DNA from: Neopestalotiopsis rosae
Lineage: Eukaryota; Ascomycota; Sordariomycetes; Amphisphaeriales; Sporocadaceae
Reading direction: 5' to 3'
DNA: 64,000 nt
Assembly (NCBI GenBank): GCA_023078685.1
Contig: JALGAS010000003.1
Coordinates: 4,092,001-4,156,000, forward strand
The notes below the pieces were generated by a model. It ran no database searches, was not told the origin of the DNA, and worked only from the letters and a program-made list of their open reading frames with translations. Below are positions 1 to 10,793 of the stretch, piece by piece; position 1 is the stretch's first letter, and each line of letters begins with the position of its first letter. A program made the position numbers and the translations under genes.

Positions 1-1
1 T

Positions 2-1656
2 GTAACCTCTTATCTTGAACAACATCCCGGCGGCGCTGCCATTCTCCTGACCAACGCCGGCCAGGTATGTATTATTGAATGATTGACTTTTGCATTGGGC
101 AATTGGATCGAACAATGACGGTGTGGATGGTCGTGGTAGTCCTGACATGACATGTCTATATCTATTGCTCATCTGCCAGCCCTCCATGTCTCTTACTCAA
201 CCCTTGTGTTTCCAAGTATCCTGAGCTAATCAAACCCTCTTCCCTCTTACAGGATGCCACTGCAGAGTTCAGCAAGATTCACTCACCTGATGTTCTCGAG
301 TATTTGCCCGAGGGTAGCAACCTCGGCCCTGTCGACACGGCCACGCTGGCGGCACTTACACCGGCTCCACGAGTCTCTGCTGCCATTGATGCGCCGGTGG
401 AGGAGGGGGAAGTGCCTCACCTGGCCACCTGCGTAACCACACACGACTTTGAGCGTGCCGCAAAATACACCATGCCCGCGCCGACTTGGTCCTATGTCTC
501 ATCCTTTGCCAACAGCGGGCAATCCATGCAAGGCAATCTGGACTCGTGGAACGCCGTCACATTTCGGCCCCGGGTGCTGCGTGATATCACCAAGGTCTCG
601 ACAGAAACCTCCGTCCTGGGCCAGGCATCCCCGCTTCCCTTTTACGTCTCTCCGATGGGCCTTCTCGGCCGGTCCCATGAGCATGCCGAGCTCGGCCTCG
701 TGAGGGGACTGGTCCGCAGTGGCGCCCACGCTGTTATCAGCACCGTGTCTACAAGGTCCATGGAAGACATTTCCACCACGCTGCGAGAACAAGGGCCAGT
801 GGCCGAGGGTCCAGTACCGCAACTCCATTTCCAACTCTACACGAGACCGGAGAAAGAGCCTACTCTTGCCTACATACGCAGAGCCAAGGCCGCCGGGTAC
901 AAGTCACTCTGGGTGACTGTCGACACGCCGCTACTGGGGAAACGAACAATCGATCGGCGGCACATGGCTCAGGCAGCATTGGCTATCGGTTCCGAGCAGC
1001 AGGCATGCAATCTCAGCCTCGGCATTCAAAACTTTACCACACAAGCCCAGAATGGAGCCCTTAAGTGGGAAGATTTGGCTTGGATCAAGGAAGCATGGGG
1101 AGGGCCACTCGTCCTCAAGGGCATACAGACCGCCGAGGATGCCAAGTTAGCTGTCGACTATGGGTGTGAGGGTATCTTGCTCTCCAACCACGGCGGCAGG
1201 CAGCTTCACTCGGCGCCCTCGGCTCTGTCCACCCTTGTGGAAATTCGCCTACATTGCCCCGAGGTATTCGACAAGCTGGAAGTCTTTGTGGATGGAGGCC
1301 TCCGCGATGGTGCCGACATTCTCAAGGCGCTCTGCCTGGGTGCCAAGGGCGTCGGTGTTGGTCGTCCATTCAGCTATGCATTGAGCGCATATGGCGCGGC
1401 TGGCGTGGACCGATGTGTTGATAGTAAGTATTTTACTCGTCTCGCGGATGACTTTGATCTTTGCCTCTCGCTATCCACTCGTCGTTAGTTTGTGCTGACT
1501 CAGGTGACAGTTCTTGCCGAAGAACTACGCACTGCCATGGCTCTGGTGGGAATAACATCTCTCGACCAAGTCCACCCGGATCTTGTCAATGCTACTCGGC
1601 TGCTCAATGAGGCTTGGCGCCCATGGGGAACCCAGACGATAAAGAGTCGTCTATAA
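2..1656 (+). CDS. Flavocytochrome b2 / L-lactate dehydrogenase (cytochrome), 5' partial
   Basis: Exons 2-64, 253-1423 and 1511-1656; the 5' end lies before the window. The first exon encodes the haem-binding core of a cytochrome b5 domain (LEQHPGGAAILL), and the acceptor at 252 restores DATAEFSKIHSPDVLEYLPEG in the same frame. The rest is an FMN-dependent alpha-hydroxy-acid dehydrogenase barrel: the PMGLLG segment, LYTRP, WVTVDTP, the LVLKGI lysine strand, the catalytic SNHGGRQL loop (about 1171-1197) and the VDGGLRDG and GVGRPFSYA phosphate-binding segments. This b5-plus-FMN layout is that of yeast CYB2, which oxidises L-lactate in the mitochondrial intermembrane space and passes electrons to cytochrome c. 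The last intron is set by phase: joining 1423 to 1511 gives VDILAEELRTAM, as in the family. Lactate is inferred; related fungal paralogues use other 2-hydroxy acids. The targeting signal cannot be seen. Confidence 0.9.
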
Positions 1657-2922
1657 TGGAGAAATAAACAATGAAATCGCCAGCAGCTGGGCAGCTACAT
1701 ACACTCAACCACGACATACCCTGATCTGGATATTTGGTATATTACTTGCATAATTTCCCTTGATCTCTTGGAAACATGTCGCTGTTGGATTGTTATTAAG
1801 CTTTTGTCGACTTTGGAAGCTCAAGGGCTCGATGAGAGACTTTTGCAAGCAAGTTCCATTCACAAGTGAATGATCAACTACAGACAGGTGGGATGAATAG
1901 AGATCTAGGGTATGCTTGAAATACACTTGCAGCGGAATCCGTGACTGCCAAACATGAATCGATGCTGTGTATATATTCTTCATGACTCCTCTCAGCAGCT
2001 TAATTTCACGAGCATCATAGGGCAGTATGTGCTTTGCATCGCCCTTATTTTGTGGCTAAATACTATCTTGAAAATCCTGCTACCCGGCATGGCATATGGC
2101 TTATTTTCCCATGATTCCTGATATTTTATGATGACATCCAAGATCCAAATGAGGCTCAGAGGTTTTGGTAGTCATCGCCGATGTGATTGGCTTTAGGGTA
2201 AGTGTCTGTGTCTGTTCTCCCCTCTGAATCCTTGACGCTGATGAACAACATCGTCGCCTCTTTACGGAGCAGTTGAGATCTCACAAATCATCTGTCCTTG
2301 AGTAGAGATGGAAAGAACAGATAGACGTGAGACAATCACGATCCGATGCACAGCCCATACATCTAGTTTCTGCTCCGCTTACCAAGATCAAAGAAATGAA
2401 GAAAAATCGACTCTGTTGCCTCATGGTCAAATCTGTTCCTGCCCTGATGAACTCTTGCACACTGGCTACGGATACAGACTTGAACAATCAGTCCGATCTC
2501 GTCGTCTGTGTTCTTCCTCCCACAAAATTAAATTTTCCTTGTTCCCTCCAAGCACACACTTTCCTACCTCCTCCATCATACCACCTTCTTTCCTCCATCC
2601 TGTCTTCACTCACCCGTGGATGGCACAAGATTAAACACTTGCAGCAGTCATTTCTGTTCTTGATTTACAACTTCCCATTCACACTTCCACTCTGTCACCC
2701 TTCGTTCCACACGTAACGGAACCTGTGAATTGGTCAGCCCTTGCAGAGACAAACCGGGGTAAACAGACTGGCAACTGCCTTGTTCATCCCGTTTCACTCG
2801 GTGGCTCACTCATTCACCTCCTTGCACAGCTATTCGTTCATTCCCTCCCGGTTCCTAACAGAACTCATTCTTGCCGTTTCGTGATCATTGGATCACTTCC
2901 CAGCTACTGGAAGTTGACGAAG
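1657..2922. other. Intergenic region
   Basis: This holds the 3' flank of the dehydrogenase and the promoter and leader of the next gene. Pyrimidine-rich stretches at about 2500-2700 look like a fungal core promoter or 5' leader. Short ORFs here show no protein-like features. Confidence 0.6.
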
Positions 2923-5262
2923 ATGAATCGAACCTCGGGAATGTTTACTCTCGGCGAGAGTTCCCATACGAGCACTGGGGTAAACTCGCAAGACTCTGAA
3001 CATCACTTGAGAGAGCTCGTTACCAAAGCCCTTGAGAACATGTCTCGAAAGGACCGGAATTACTTTGTCAAGAGCTATTTCGCTGTTGGAAACTTTGAAT
3101 TGCAGATCATTCGCGAGACCTTGGCCAGTGTTTTCGATTCGATGCAGTCGATGCAGTCTGGATACAATACACGCTCCTCGACCATGAAGGTGTTCCGAGA
3201 ACGAGTCCAGCGATGCAACAGCCTCATCACGATCGAAAAGTCCATAATGGCCAAGCTACGGTGCATCAGCGACGTCGAGTGCCTCGCTCGCACTCCACAC
3301 ACTTCTTCCCACCACAGCAGTACTGGCAATGAACCTAGCATGGCAAGTACCTCGAGCCAAGGCAACAACATCACCAACCCTATAAGTGACCCCGATCACG
3401 ACGGAACTCAGGTCATTCCAGCTTTGCATCTATCCTTGTCGCCACAGACTTCTCGCCATGACTATGACAATCTTTCTCACCAGGACGGCCCCTCTGTTGA
3501 GCCTGCTCAGCATACTGGCGGCAACCCATATCGTTCTGTGTCCACCTCGCCCAGTGATGAGGGCTTCCGCGCAGACAAGTACGACAACGTGGCGACCATG
3601 GCCCAATGGAGAGAGGCTTTTGCCGAAAATCGAAAGCAAGACAGCTCCTCAAGTTCAAACACTCCCTCAACCGAGCAAGCATCGCAGGCGGAGATCACTC
3701 CCAGAGGAGAAGTCTCGATCGAAATCCCAGACCACCTGGCTGATACTTCTGAAGACCTCATCGATTTGCATGGCGACGGTACTTTTGCATCAACGCGCCA
3801 AGTATTCTCTCCTCCAGGAACTCCTGTTCAGGCTGATAGTCAGCAAGGTCATTCTACCAGCAACATATTTACGCCACCTTCCCAATCTGCGTCGTATCTA
3901 CCACCAGCCCATGTCCCACCCCCCGCTGAGAATGTTGTCTCGGTGACATATGACACACTGCAGGGAACTCATATCCCCGTCAAATCTTCTCTCCAATCCC
4001 AGTCGGAGACTATTAGTCATACGATGAGAGGAGATTTCACTGCCAGTCGAGGCAGTCGTGTCAGCCGAACAAGTCCCCTACAGGATGTCACGGCTGAGGC
4101 CAGAATCCGGAACATGGAGTCTGGCTCCGAGGCTTATACTTCGGGCTGTCAGGCTGTCATTATCTCGGGCCTACCACAGTCTGCCGTACTACAAGACGTC
4201 ATGTCTCGAGTCCGGGGTGGTAAGATTCTTCAGGTCACCCTGGTTGATACCTCGGCGTTCCAGGTTGGCCGCTCGGCCTACGTGGTGTTCGCAGAATCGG
4301 AAGAGGCCAGCGCTTACGTCGACTTCGCCAAGGAGAACCCAGAGTATATGAATGTGTTTGATGAGCAGATGGATGTCAATCTTTCTGGCAGGGTGACTTT
4401 CCCGCGCCACGGCATGCGCCTGCCGCAAGAAGACCAGACACGATGCGTCAGTTTGGGACGACAAGTCTTTCGAGACGGCGGTTGCGAGCTGTTTGAACAG
4501 ATCGATTCCATGTACCGCAATGCCGAGGAAGTCCTGGAGGATGCATGGTTCGATGAGACAGGCTCATGCGTGATGCTTTTCAAGAATGTCGAATATGCCA
4601 TTCGCTTCTACTACTTTGCCCGTGCCTTCCACGGCTACAGGCACATGGCAGAGCAGATGCGTTTCCTCAAGGATCCCTGCTCTGGTCCATTGGCTGACCT
4701 CCTCTCTCCATGTCGCTTCGCCCGAGGAGATAATGAGAGCTTTCTGAGCGAATGGATGAATGACAAGTATGGAGTCGCCGATTTACCTGAAGATGAATCG
4801 GATCAGTCAGACATGTCTGTCCACGAGCATGAGGAGAGCGAGAAGCAAGAGGAGCAGGAAGAGAAGGACAATGACGATGAACAGGAGCAGCTTCTTTGCC
4901 ACTACCGCGAGGGCATCCTCATTGACTTGTCCGACGAGGGCGCATCGCCAGCAGCTGGGCAGAACACTCCGCCTACAGAGAACCTCGTCGTCTCGTCAGC
5001 CAACCTGTCTTCCGATGCTACTGCTGATCAGACTCCCTATCATGCCATGACCCAGTTGGATCCACTTGAGTATGAGCCGTTGCCTCATTCGCAGCAAGAC
5101 TCCTCTACTGCAGACGAGTCCAGGCCCGCCGCTATGTCCGCCCTCCCCATGAAGGACTTCCTTGACAAGCACCATTACCAGGACTTTCTCAGAGACCGCG
5201 ATGAGTGGAAGATGGACCATTCATATATGTGTCATGAAAAGAATCAACAGCTCAAGAGATGA
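2923..5262 (+). CDS. Uncharacterised 779-residue protein with RRM-like domain
   Basis: A single uninterrupted reading frame. The frame is open upstream, but the first ATG is at 2923, so the protein starts MNRTSGMFTLGE. The N-terminal part (residues about 25-120) is helical and rich in charged residues. Residues about 130-400 are Ser/Thr/Pro/Gln-rich and probably disordered. Around residue 409 an RRM-like segment begins (AVIISGLPQSAV, later SAYVVFAESEEA), followed by a second alpha/beta stretch with aromatic residues (VMLFKNVEYAIRFYYFARAF, about residue 550). An acidic Glu/Gln-rich run lies at about 630-655, and the C-terminus is polar. The fold points to nucleic-acid or protein binding, but the canonical RNP1/RNP2 aromatics are not convincing, so RNA binding is inference. 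I do not recognise a named orthologue. Confidence 0.75.
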   Translation: MNRTSGMFTLGESSHTSTGVNSQDSEHHLRELVTKALENMSRKDRNYFVKSYFAVGNFELQIIRETLASVFDSMQSMQSGYNTRSSTMKVFRERVQRCNSLITIEKSIMAKLRCISDVECLARTPHTSSHHSSTGNEPSMASTSSQGNNITNPISDPDHDGTQVIPALHLSLSPQTSRHDYDNLSHQDGPSVEPAQHTGGNPYRSVSTSPSDEGFRADKYDNVATMAQWREAFAENRKQDSSSSSNTPSTEQASQAEITPRGEVSIEIPDHLADTSEDLIDLHGDGTFASTRQVFSPPGTPVQADSQQGHSTSNIFTPPSQSASYLPPAHVPPPAENVVSVTYDTLQGTHIPVKSSLQSQSETISHTMRGDFTASRGSRVSRTSPLQDVTAEARIRNMESGSEAYTSGCQAVIISGLPQSAVLQDVMSRVRGGKILQVTLVDTSAFQVGRSAYVVFAESEEASAYVDFAKENPEYMNVFDEQMDVNLSGRVTFPRHGMRLPQEDQTRCVSLGRQVFRDGGCELFEQIDSMYRNAEEVLEDAWFDETGSCVMLFKNVEYAIRFYYFARAFHGYRHMAEQMRFLKDPCSGPLADLLSPCRFARGDNESFLSEWMNDKYGVADLPEDESDQSDMSVHEHEESEKQEEQEEKDNDDEQEQLLCHYREGILIDLSDEGASPAAGQNTPPTENLVVSSANLSSDATADQTPYHAMTQLDPLEYEPLPHSQQDSSTADESRPAAMSALPMKDFLDKHHYQDFLRDRDEWKMDHSYMCHEKNQQLKR

Positions 5263-6292
5263 GCAAGACAATGATTAGGCCTCGAGGTCTTTTCTACCAA
5301 GAACGATGATGCGACCAGGCATTGGAGAGAAGTGTAGGATGAACAAAAACAAAACAAGGAGAGGGAGGAGAAACCAAGGCTCTGGAGAAGAACCAAGGAG
5401 AACAAGCAAGATCAAGAAAGAACACAGAAAGACAAGATACAAATAGGGAGAGCAGGAATGTCCTTGATTCGACAATGGGGGAGGGAGATGGAAAAGTTCT
5501 GAATTTCAAGTTTTTCTCGGCCGCAGGATTGGTTGAAACCATCATGCGACTGAGTATTCAGTTACTGTCCGATCTTCCCCATTTCATGTTTCTCGATTCA
5601 TCGATCCTGTTGCTTTCTTTCCTCTGTTCCCTCAGAGGAAACGCAATGGTAAAGTAGATAGCGGAAAGAATCCAATCAATTCTTGCCCAAATCAGCCCTG
5701 CATCATTACATTCGTGAACGCGCTGCTACGTGTAGATCTAGAATATCCATTTAAAGATGTATGGTGCCGATGTGCTCAGATGAGGTTGGCCGCAGCACTC
5801 TTCTGAAGTCTAGTTTGCATAATGTCCATGATAGCAAGTCAGAGTCATGTTCCCTGAGCCTTGTAATTGGATACTCGCTTTATTATCAGAATATTTGATG
5901 GAGTGGTTACCGTGCTCTCTCGACGCCGGACTCGAAGGAAACCTTGTGTCGAAGGCTATCCCAAGTATTCTTCCGGTTGATTGTATCAATTCCCAAATTC
6001 AGTATATACATGGTGCCCAAGCATGGTTACCTATCATGCAGCCACCATATTCGTCTCGGGATTTCTCCCATCGCGCAACCTTTTGCGTGGTAAGCAGTCA
6101 TGCTTGAGGGTGGTTGACCCAAAACTTCACGCCTATAGATAGTCTCAGTCGATTTGCGGCTGAGATTCAGAGAGAATGCTATATACTCATGCCTGCATGC
6201 CAGCACGCCTGCCTACTTTTGCCGGCGCTGAGTATCTACAAGTGCACTGATTAATGTAGGACCAGAGCAATACTATCACAGAGCGGAGGTGA
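5263..6292. other. Intergenic region between convergent genes
   Basis: About 1 kb between the 3' ends of the RRM-like gene and the chromodomain gene. It should contain both polyadenylation regions. I see no supported gene, RNA or repeat in it. Confidence 0.6.
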
Positions 6293-7837
6293 TCAGTATT
6301 CGGGAGAAAACTTGGCTGTGAAAGGGTCGGCTGCTGCTTCACCCTCCTCAACCAGCAGCATCTCCTCCATGCCGGCGTCCTCATCATCTTCAGACGAGTA
6401 GTAATCAATCTCCCCTGCCGCCTCTTCCAGGTCTCCCTCAAAGGCATCAGCCACACTTGAATAACGCCCGGCGTCCATTTGTGCCTGTTTGCGTAGAAAC
6501 TTCTGTACCATCCTTGGGGGCAAGTTTTCAGCTGGCTCCCAGGTAGATTTCTGGTCCGGCGGCCAGTTTCCCTCCCACCTCACCAGGTAATAGGGCTTCA
6601 TGTGACCCTTTACCTTGACCATCTGTTGGTCTTCGATGCATTCCACTACGTACACGGGTTCATCTGGTAGAGACGAAGACCCCTTTGCTTCCTTTTCCTT
6701 TCCTTTCCCCTTCTTTCGTGGAGGCTTGGTCATACTGTCGGGAGGTACAGATGGCGAGGCACTCTTGGCCGTACGGGGCGATTTTGATGGCCATCTTCCA
6801 GAACTCCGAGCAGCAGGTGTGAAACCTCCCGTAGCTACGGATCTGGCTTTTCGTGGGGAACGAGTATTTGGCGTTGCTTTGGGATATACTGGATTGGAAT
6901 TCCACGTCATCGCAGGACTGGCGAGATTTAGCTTGTTTGTTTGCTGCAAGACGCCATCATGTTGCTCTGTCGCATCCTCTTCGTCTAGTCCCTCCTCGAC
7001 GCCTAATACGTCAGCCACCAGGTTCTGTGATTTCTGCGGCGTAGATAGCGAGGGACCAGACGCTACAGAGTCAATTGCGGGCAGTAGAATCTCCAATTCT
7101 GCCTTTGCCTTCTCAGCGTCCCTCCTGAGCATGTCGGCCTTGCTGGGACGGCCCGGCCGTCTGGCAGTGGTCTTTTTGGGGGTGCTTGGCCTAGTATTCG
7201 GGTTCATCGCCGCCGCTTGTTGCAAAAAGTCCTCTTCTCGAGCAGCTTGCCTTGCCCGCTCCCGCTCCCGTTCCCTCTCCAGGTCCAGCTCTTCCCGGAG
7301 CTGCTCGGCAGCAGCATCTCTGTCCAGCGATAGCTTGTACTCGAAATCCTCGAGAATCCTCGGTGACACGTAGTCAAGAATCTGGTCAGCCTGAACGAGT
7401 ATCGACGCTCCAGGCAAGTCGGTCCAGTGGACAATGTAGTATAGCTGCAACTTTGTGGCCCCAGTCTCCGCCGGACTGGGCCAGATCTCCTTGCTCCAGA
7501 TGCGGGCCGTAGAGTCATCTTGGGGTGTTATCCATAGCGGTGCGAGTGCAGGGCCGAGGCCGCGGGTCATTACATGGCGCGGGGGCGGTCGGGAAGGCAG
7601 TGCTATTTCGATTGGGAACAGCCGGCGCGAGGCCGTTGGGACGCGACTTGCAACGTCGTTCATGTTGCGCAAGGCCTTGCTTTCGCAAAGGATCGTTGGG
7701 GTATCCGCGCAATTGGCAATCAACGGCTTGGCTCGGCTCGGTAGTGCACGCGTCAATTGAGGTGGTTTCGTCGGCACGAGTAAGTACTCGCGGTGGTGGT
7801 GATGGTGGTGGTCGCGACGACGCAGTACTGCTGCCAC
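6293..7837 (-). CDS. Chromodomain protein with AT-hook-like motif
   Basis: Intronless frame of 514 residues. A clear chromodomain lies near the C-terminus (about 395-450): YVVECI opens the first strand, YYLVRWEGNWP gives the central strand, and STWEPAENL the aromatic-cage/helix turn. Such domains bind methylated histone lysines, usually H3K9me or H3K27me. A second conserved-looking block at about 130-172 (LQLYYIVHWTD, then QILDYVSPRILEDFEYKLS) may be a divergent chromo-like fold. Between them are a highly charged coiled coil (180-205), a GRP-core AT-hook-like motif RRPGRPSK (226-233) and disordered basic Ser/Pro sequence; the tail is acidic. A nuclear chromatin role is inferred. The start is uncertain: the first 58 residues contain a run of seven His from a simple repeat, and Met59 (position 7663) is a good alternative start. 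Confidence 0.8.
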   Translation of the reverse strand: MAAVLRRRDHHHHHHREYLLVPTKPPQLTRALPSRAKPLIANCADTPTILCESKALRNMNDVASRVPTASRRLFPIEIALPSRPPPRHVMTRGLGPALAPLWITPQDDSTARIWSKEIWPSPAETGATKLQLYYIVHWTDLPGASILVQADQILDYVSPRILEDFEYKLSLDRDAAAEQLREELDLERERERERARQAAREEDFLQQAAAMNPNTRPSTPKKTTARRPGRPSKADMLRRDAEKAKAELEILLPAIDSVASGPSLSTPQKSQNLVADVLGVEEGLDEEDATEQHDGVLQQTNKLNLASPAMTWNSNPVYPKATPNTRSPRKARSVATGGFTPAARSSGRWPSKSPRTAKSASPSVPPDSMTKPPRKKGKGKEKEAKGSSSLPDEPVYVVECIEDQQMVKVKGHMKPYYLVRWEGNWPPDQKSTWEPAENLPPRMVQKFLRKQAQMDAGRYSSVADAFEGDLEEAAGEIDYYSSEDDEDAGMEEMLLVEEGEAAADPFTAKFSPEY

Positions 7838-9601
7838 GGCGCGTGCGTGCCTGCGTCCAATGCGAACTTCTCACACCACCCTTTGACAGCGCGACCGCAT
7901 TCCCAGGACCTTCCTCTCCAGAATCGTTCCAAGCTCCAGCTTCAGCTCCAGCTCCAGCACCGGCACTGAACGCGTTGCGCGCAAGTGAGCGAGGCGGCTC
8001 TTGCCCTCGTGGCTGGCTGGTTCAGACACGAGGTGTAAGTGAATACGGGTAGGAAAACTTCCTGTATGTAGGTATACTTTTTGGAGGGTGGTGGAATTTC
8101 AGCTGGGGTTGCGGTTAGCGGCCAAATAGAAGATAGTTAGTGCTCGCTCCCTAATCATCCACCTTCCGGAGCTGGGTGTGGTGATTGACAAATGTCAGGA
8201 ACATGGAATCAAGGTTGATATTCTGTGTTTGAAAACCAGTAACAAACAATAGTACTAACGATAGATAATTAAATGTGCATTAGACCTTTATTTACATTTT
8301 GCCCTTTCGTTACCTTCAATATCTTTCTTGGCGATCTTAATATCCTTAATAGCAAATATGAAGCTGGTGAACCACGATTGAGCCGGCATTATTGTATGCC
8401 AACTCAAAGCGCCCATCGACTTGTCTTTGGAGTACTGAGTTTTTTCTTTTCTTTTCTTCTTTTTAATGGAACATGCTATACCTCCTAGTCTGAACAGGTT
8501 GTTTCTTTATGTAAGAACTTTGTATGGTCTTTTGAAACAATTGAGTGCAACATTATTGTCTCGTCGTTAGTATTTGCCCGTCCTCAGGCCCGTGTCCAGA
8601 CATTCATTCGATAATTTTGCAAGATCATAATACTCAGCTCCAACGTCACTCTCCGGATCGACTTGCAAACACACGGATAACCAAGAAATGACATGATAAA
8701 TATACCAGTGATGCCACGAGCACCATGAACCAGTCCTGTACGCTGTCCAGATGATATTCATACACGAATCAGGGTGGCCTTCTGGGAATCTTTGGCAGGC
8801 AAACATGATATAGGCAGGGAGGATTACATTTGGCAACAATATTTCACAACGGTAGGATTGTCGTAAAGAGGTCACAATGTATACTATCCTCATCCGCAGC
8901 ACTCAGCAGCGTGTAACAATGTTCCAATGACCAACGAGATCGAAGGACCTATGATCAGGCAAGTATTATTCTCCCCTCGTATATGAAAGATTGGACAGAG
9001 AAGGAAGGCAAGTTTTGTATGCTATAAAAGTGCCCTGGCTTTCCTCAATGCAAGAAATAAACGAAATCAGTTGAACCTAGCCATAACAGATTGGAGAAAT
9101 ACTCGTACGTGAGCAGGATCATCATAATATTTTTTAAAATAGGAAGAGTATAATCACTTGGACCGTGCAGTAGCTTGCTTACCTACTGCGTCTTGACTGA
9201 CGTGCGTACCCGACCTAGTCGCCCTAATCGTCCACTAATGTGGTGCCATTCTAGTAGTGACCTAGCGGGTCGATGAGCCGCTGGGGCTGGCTTGGCTGCT
9301 TGGCTGGGGCTGGGACTGGAAGCTTGGGACGCCCTTGGCCCGGTCCCCAAGCTTCCGAAGCTGGAGCTCTCCAGTAATTGAAATTTCCACAAGCCGGGCG
9401 GAACCGCAACGAATATCGACGACGGCGCCAACGACATCATTCGTAACAGACAGCCAACGATCTGGCACATTGCCTCCGGACAAGATCGATCCGCCTGCCT
9501 GTCTGCTCTGTCAAGCCCACCGATGCCAGCAGAATCACTTCCTTGAGACTGCCACACGACTGCTAGATACCTACGTACATACATCCTCCAAAGTCACAAT
9601 C
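7838..9601. other. Intergenic region, divergent promoters
   Basis: Upstream regions of the chromodomain gene (minus) and PAM17 (plus). A 528-base open frame at 7525-8052 is mostly antisense to the chromodomain gene, and a 111-codon minus-strand frame at 8567-8902 resembles no family I know. GT- and CT-rich simple sequence flanks the chromodomain start. No supported gene. Confidence 0.55.
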
Positions 9602-10392
9602 ATGCTCGTATCGACAACGCAGTTTGCGCGCTTCGGCGTGCTGGGCTCTCGTGGCCTGCAGCTGCAATCTGCCCTTACCAAAGGACCTGCCGTCACGTCT
9701 CTCTTCCCACGACAATTCGCCGCCCAGGCCCCCAGATCGATATGCACTGCTCCCGTGAGCCAGACCTTGAGGTCACGCACCGCTGCCAGCCAATGCCAGT
9801 TTGTCGTCCGTAGATACGCCTCCAGCGCAACCCGCGCATCCGCACCTGCTGCCTCGGCCTCCTCCACCCCCGGTCTCGACTGGAACACCTTTTTCACATT
9901 GCGCAAGACGCGGAGGCGGTACCAGCTGGCCTGTAGCGTCGTCACTATGCTGATTGGCGGAAGCATTGCCGGATTGGTCCTCATCAATGTCGACGTCGAG
10001 TTCCTGGGCAAGCTGCCTCTCGACCCATTTATCACCCTGGGTCTCATCACCATGAGCTCGGCCGCACTTGGCTGGTTAGCCGGGCCGAGTCTGGGCTCTA
10101 CCCTCTTCTACATGGTTAAGAGGGGGGTCAAGACACCCATGGCCCTCAAGGAGGTGGAATTCTTTGCTCGCGTCAAGAAGAACCGTGTCGACCCCAGCGT
10201 TAGCTCCGTCGGAAACCCTGGTACGTCGATCATGACATGGCTGTGATTACTGACTTGATTCTTGAACAATGGCTGACTGTAAACATTTTAGTTCCCGATT
10301 ACTACGGTGAAAAGATCTCGAGTGTTGCCGGGTACAGACAATGGCTCAAGGATCAGCGAGCTTTCAACAAGAAGCGTACGAGTTTCCTATAA
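9602..10392 (+). CDS. PAM17: PAM17, presequence translocase-associated motor subunit
   Basis: Exons 9602-10220 and 10292-10392, 239 residues. The 71-base intron has donor GTACGT and acceptor TTTTAG and joins as NPVPDYYGEKI. Pam17 helps organise the TIM23 import motor in the mitochondrial inner membrane. The first ~70 residues are Arg/Ser/Ala-rich and almost free of acidic residues, as in a matrix-targeting presequence. A conserved LDWNTFFTLRKTRRRYQ segment leads into two membrane segments (around QLACSVVTMLIGGSIAGLVL and FITLGLITMSSAALGWLAGP) joined by a short loop. The C-terminal tail DYYGEKISSVAGYRQWLKDQ is a family signature. The length exceeds yeast Pam17 (about 197) because of the long presequence. 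The ATG at 9602 is the first that yields the presequence. Confidence 0.93.
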
Positions 10393-10793
10393 TTTGCGCC
10401 AGCCGCGTTGAAGGAAATAAAAAGTGGCACATACGTATGTCTCAAAAAACATGATGGGTCGGTCGACATGGAGCACGAGCTGACTCTGCCGCTTCGAGGG
10501 CGCGTGTTATCCATCTAATGTTGTACGAATTGCGCCAATTACACGGCGGGCGCACTTTGGCATCATAGGGCGCAGGGGGAATGTGCAAAAAATGGCGGCG
10601 ATATACGCCGTGAAAGATTATGCCTTGGGTGCTTTATTTATATCTTTTTGGAACTCTCCCCTAGTTAGTGTACCAACAGTGGGAATCGTGGGCAACGGAG
10701 CCACATGAATTGAACTCCTCTTACTCGATCTGAGCAGGTGTCATATGTATTTGGTCCATACGGGAAACCTTGATTTTGCACCGGTCAGTCATG
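10393..10793. other. Intergenic region between convergent genes
   Basis: Shared 3' flank of PAM17 and UBA4. Nothing else is recognisable. Confidence 0.6.

Noticed and set aside
7525..8052. 175-codon plus-strand frame
   Set aside because: Antisense to the well-supported chromodomain gene and its upstream region; composition follows the opposite-strand repeats.
8567..8902. 111-codon minus-strand frame
   Set aside because: No motif, no splice-compatible neighbours, and Cys/Trp-rich random-looking text.
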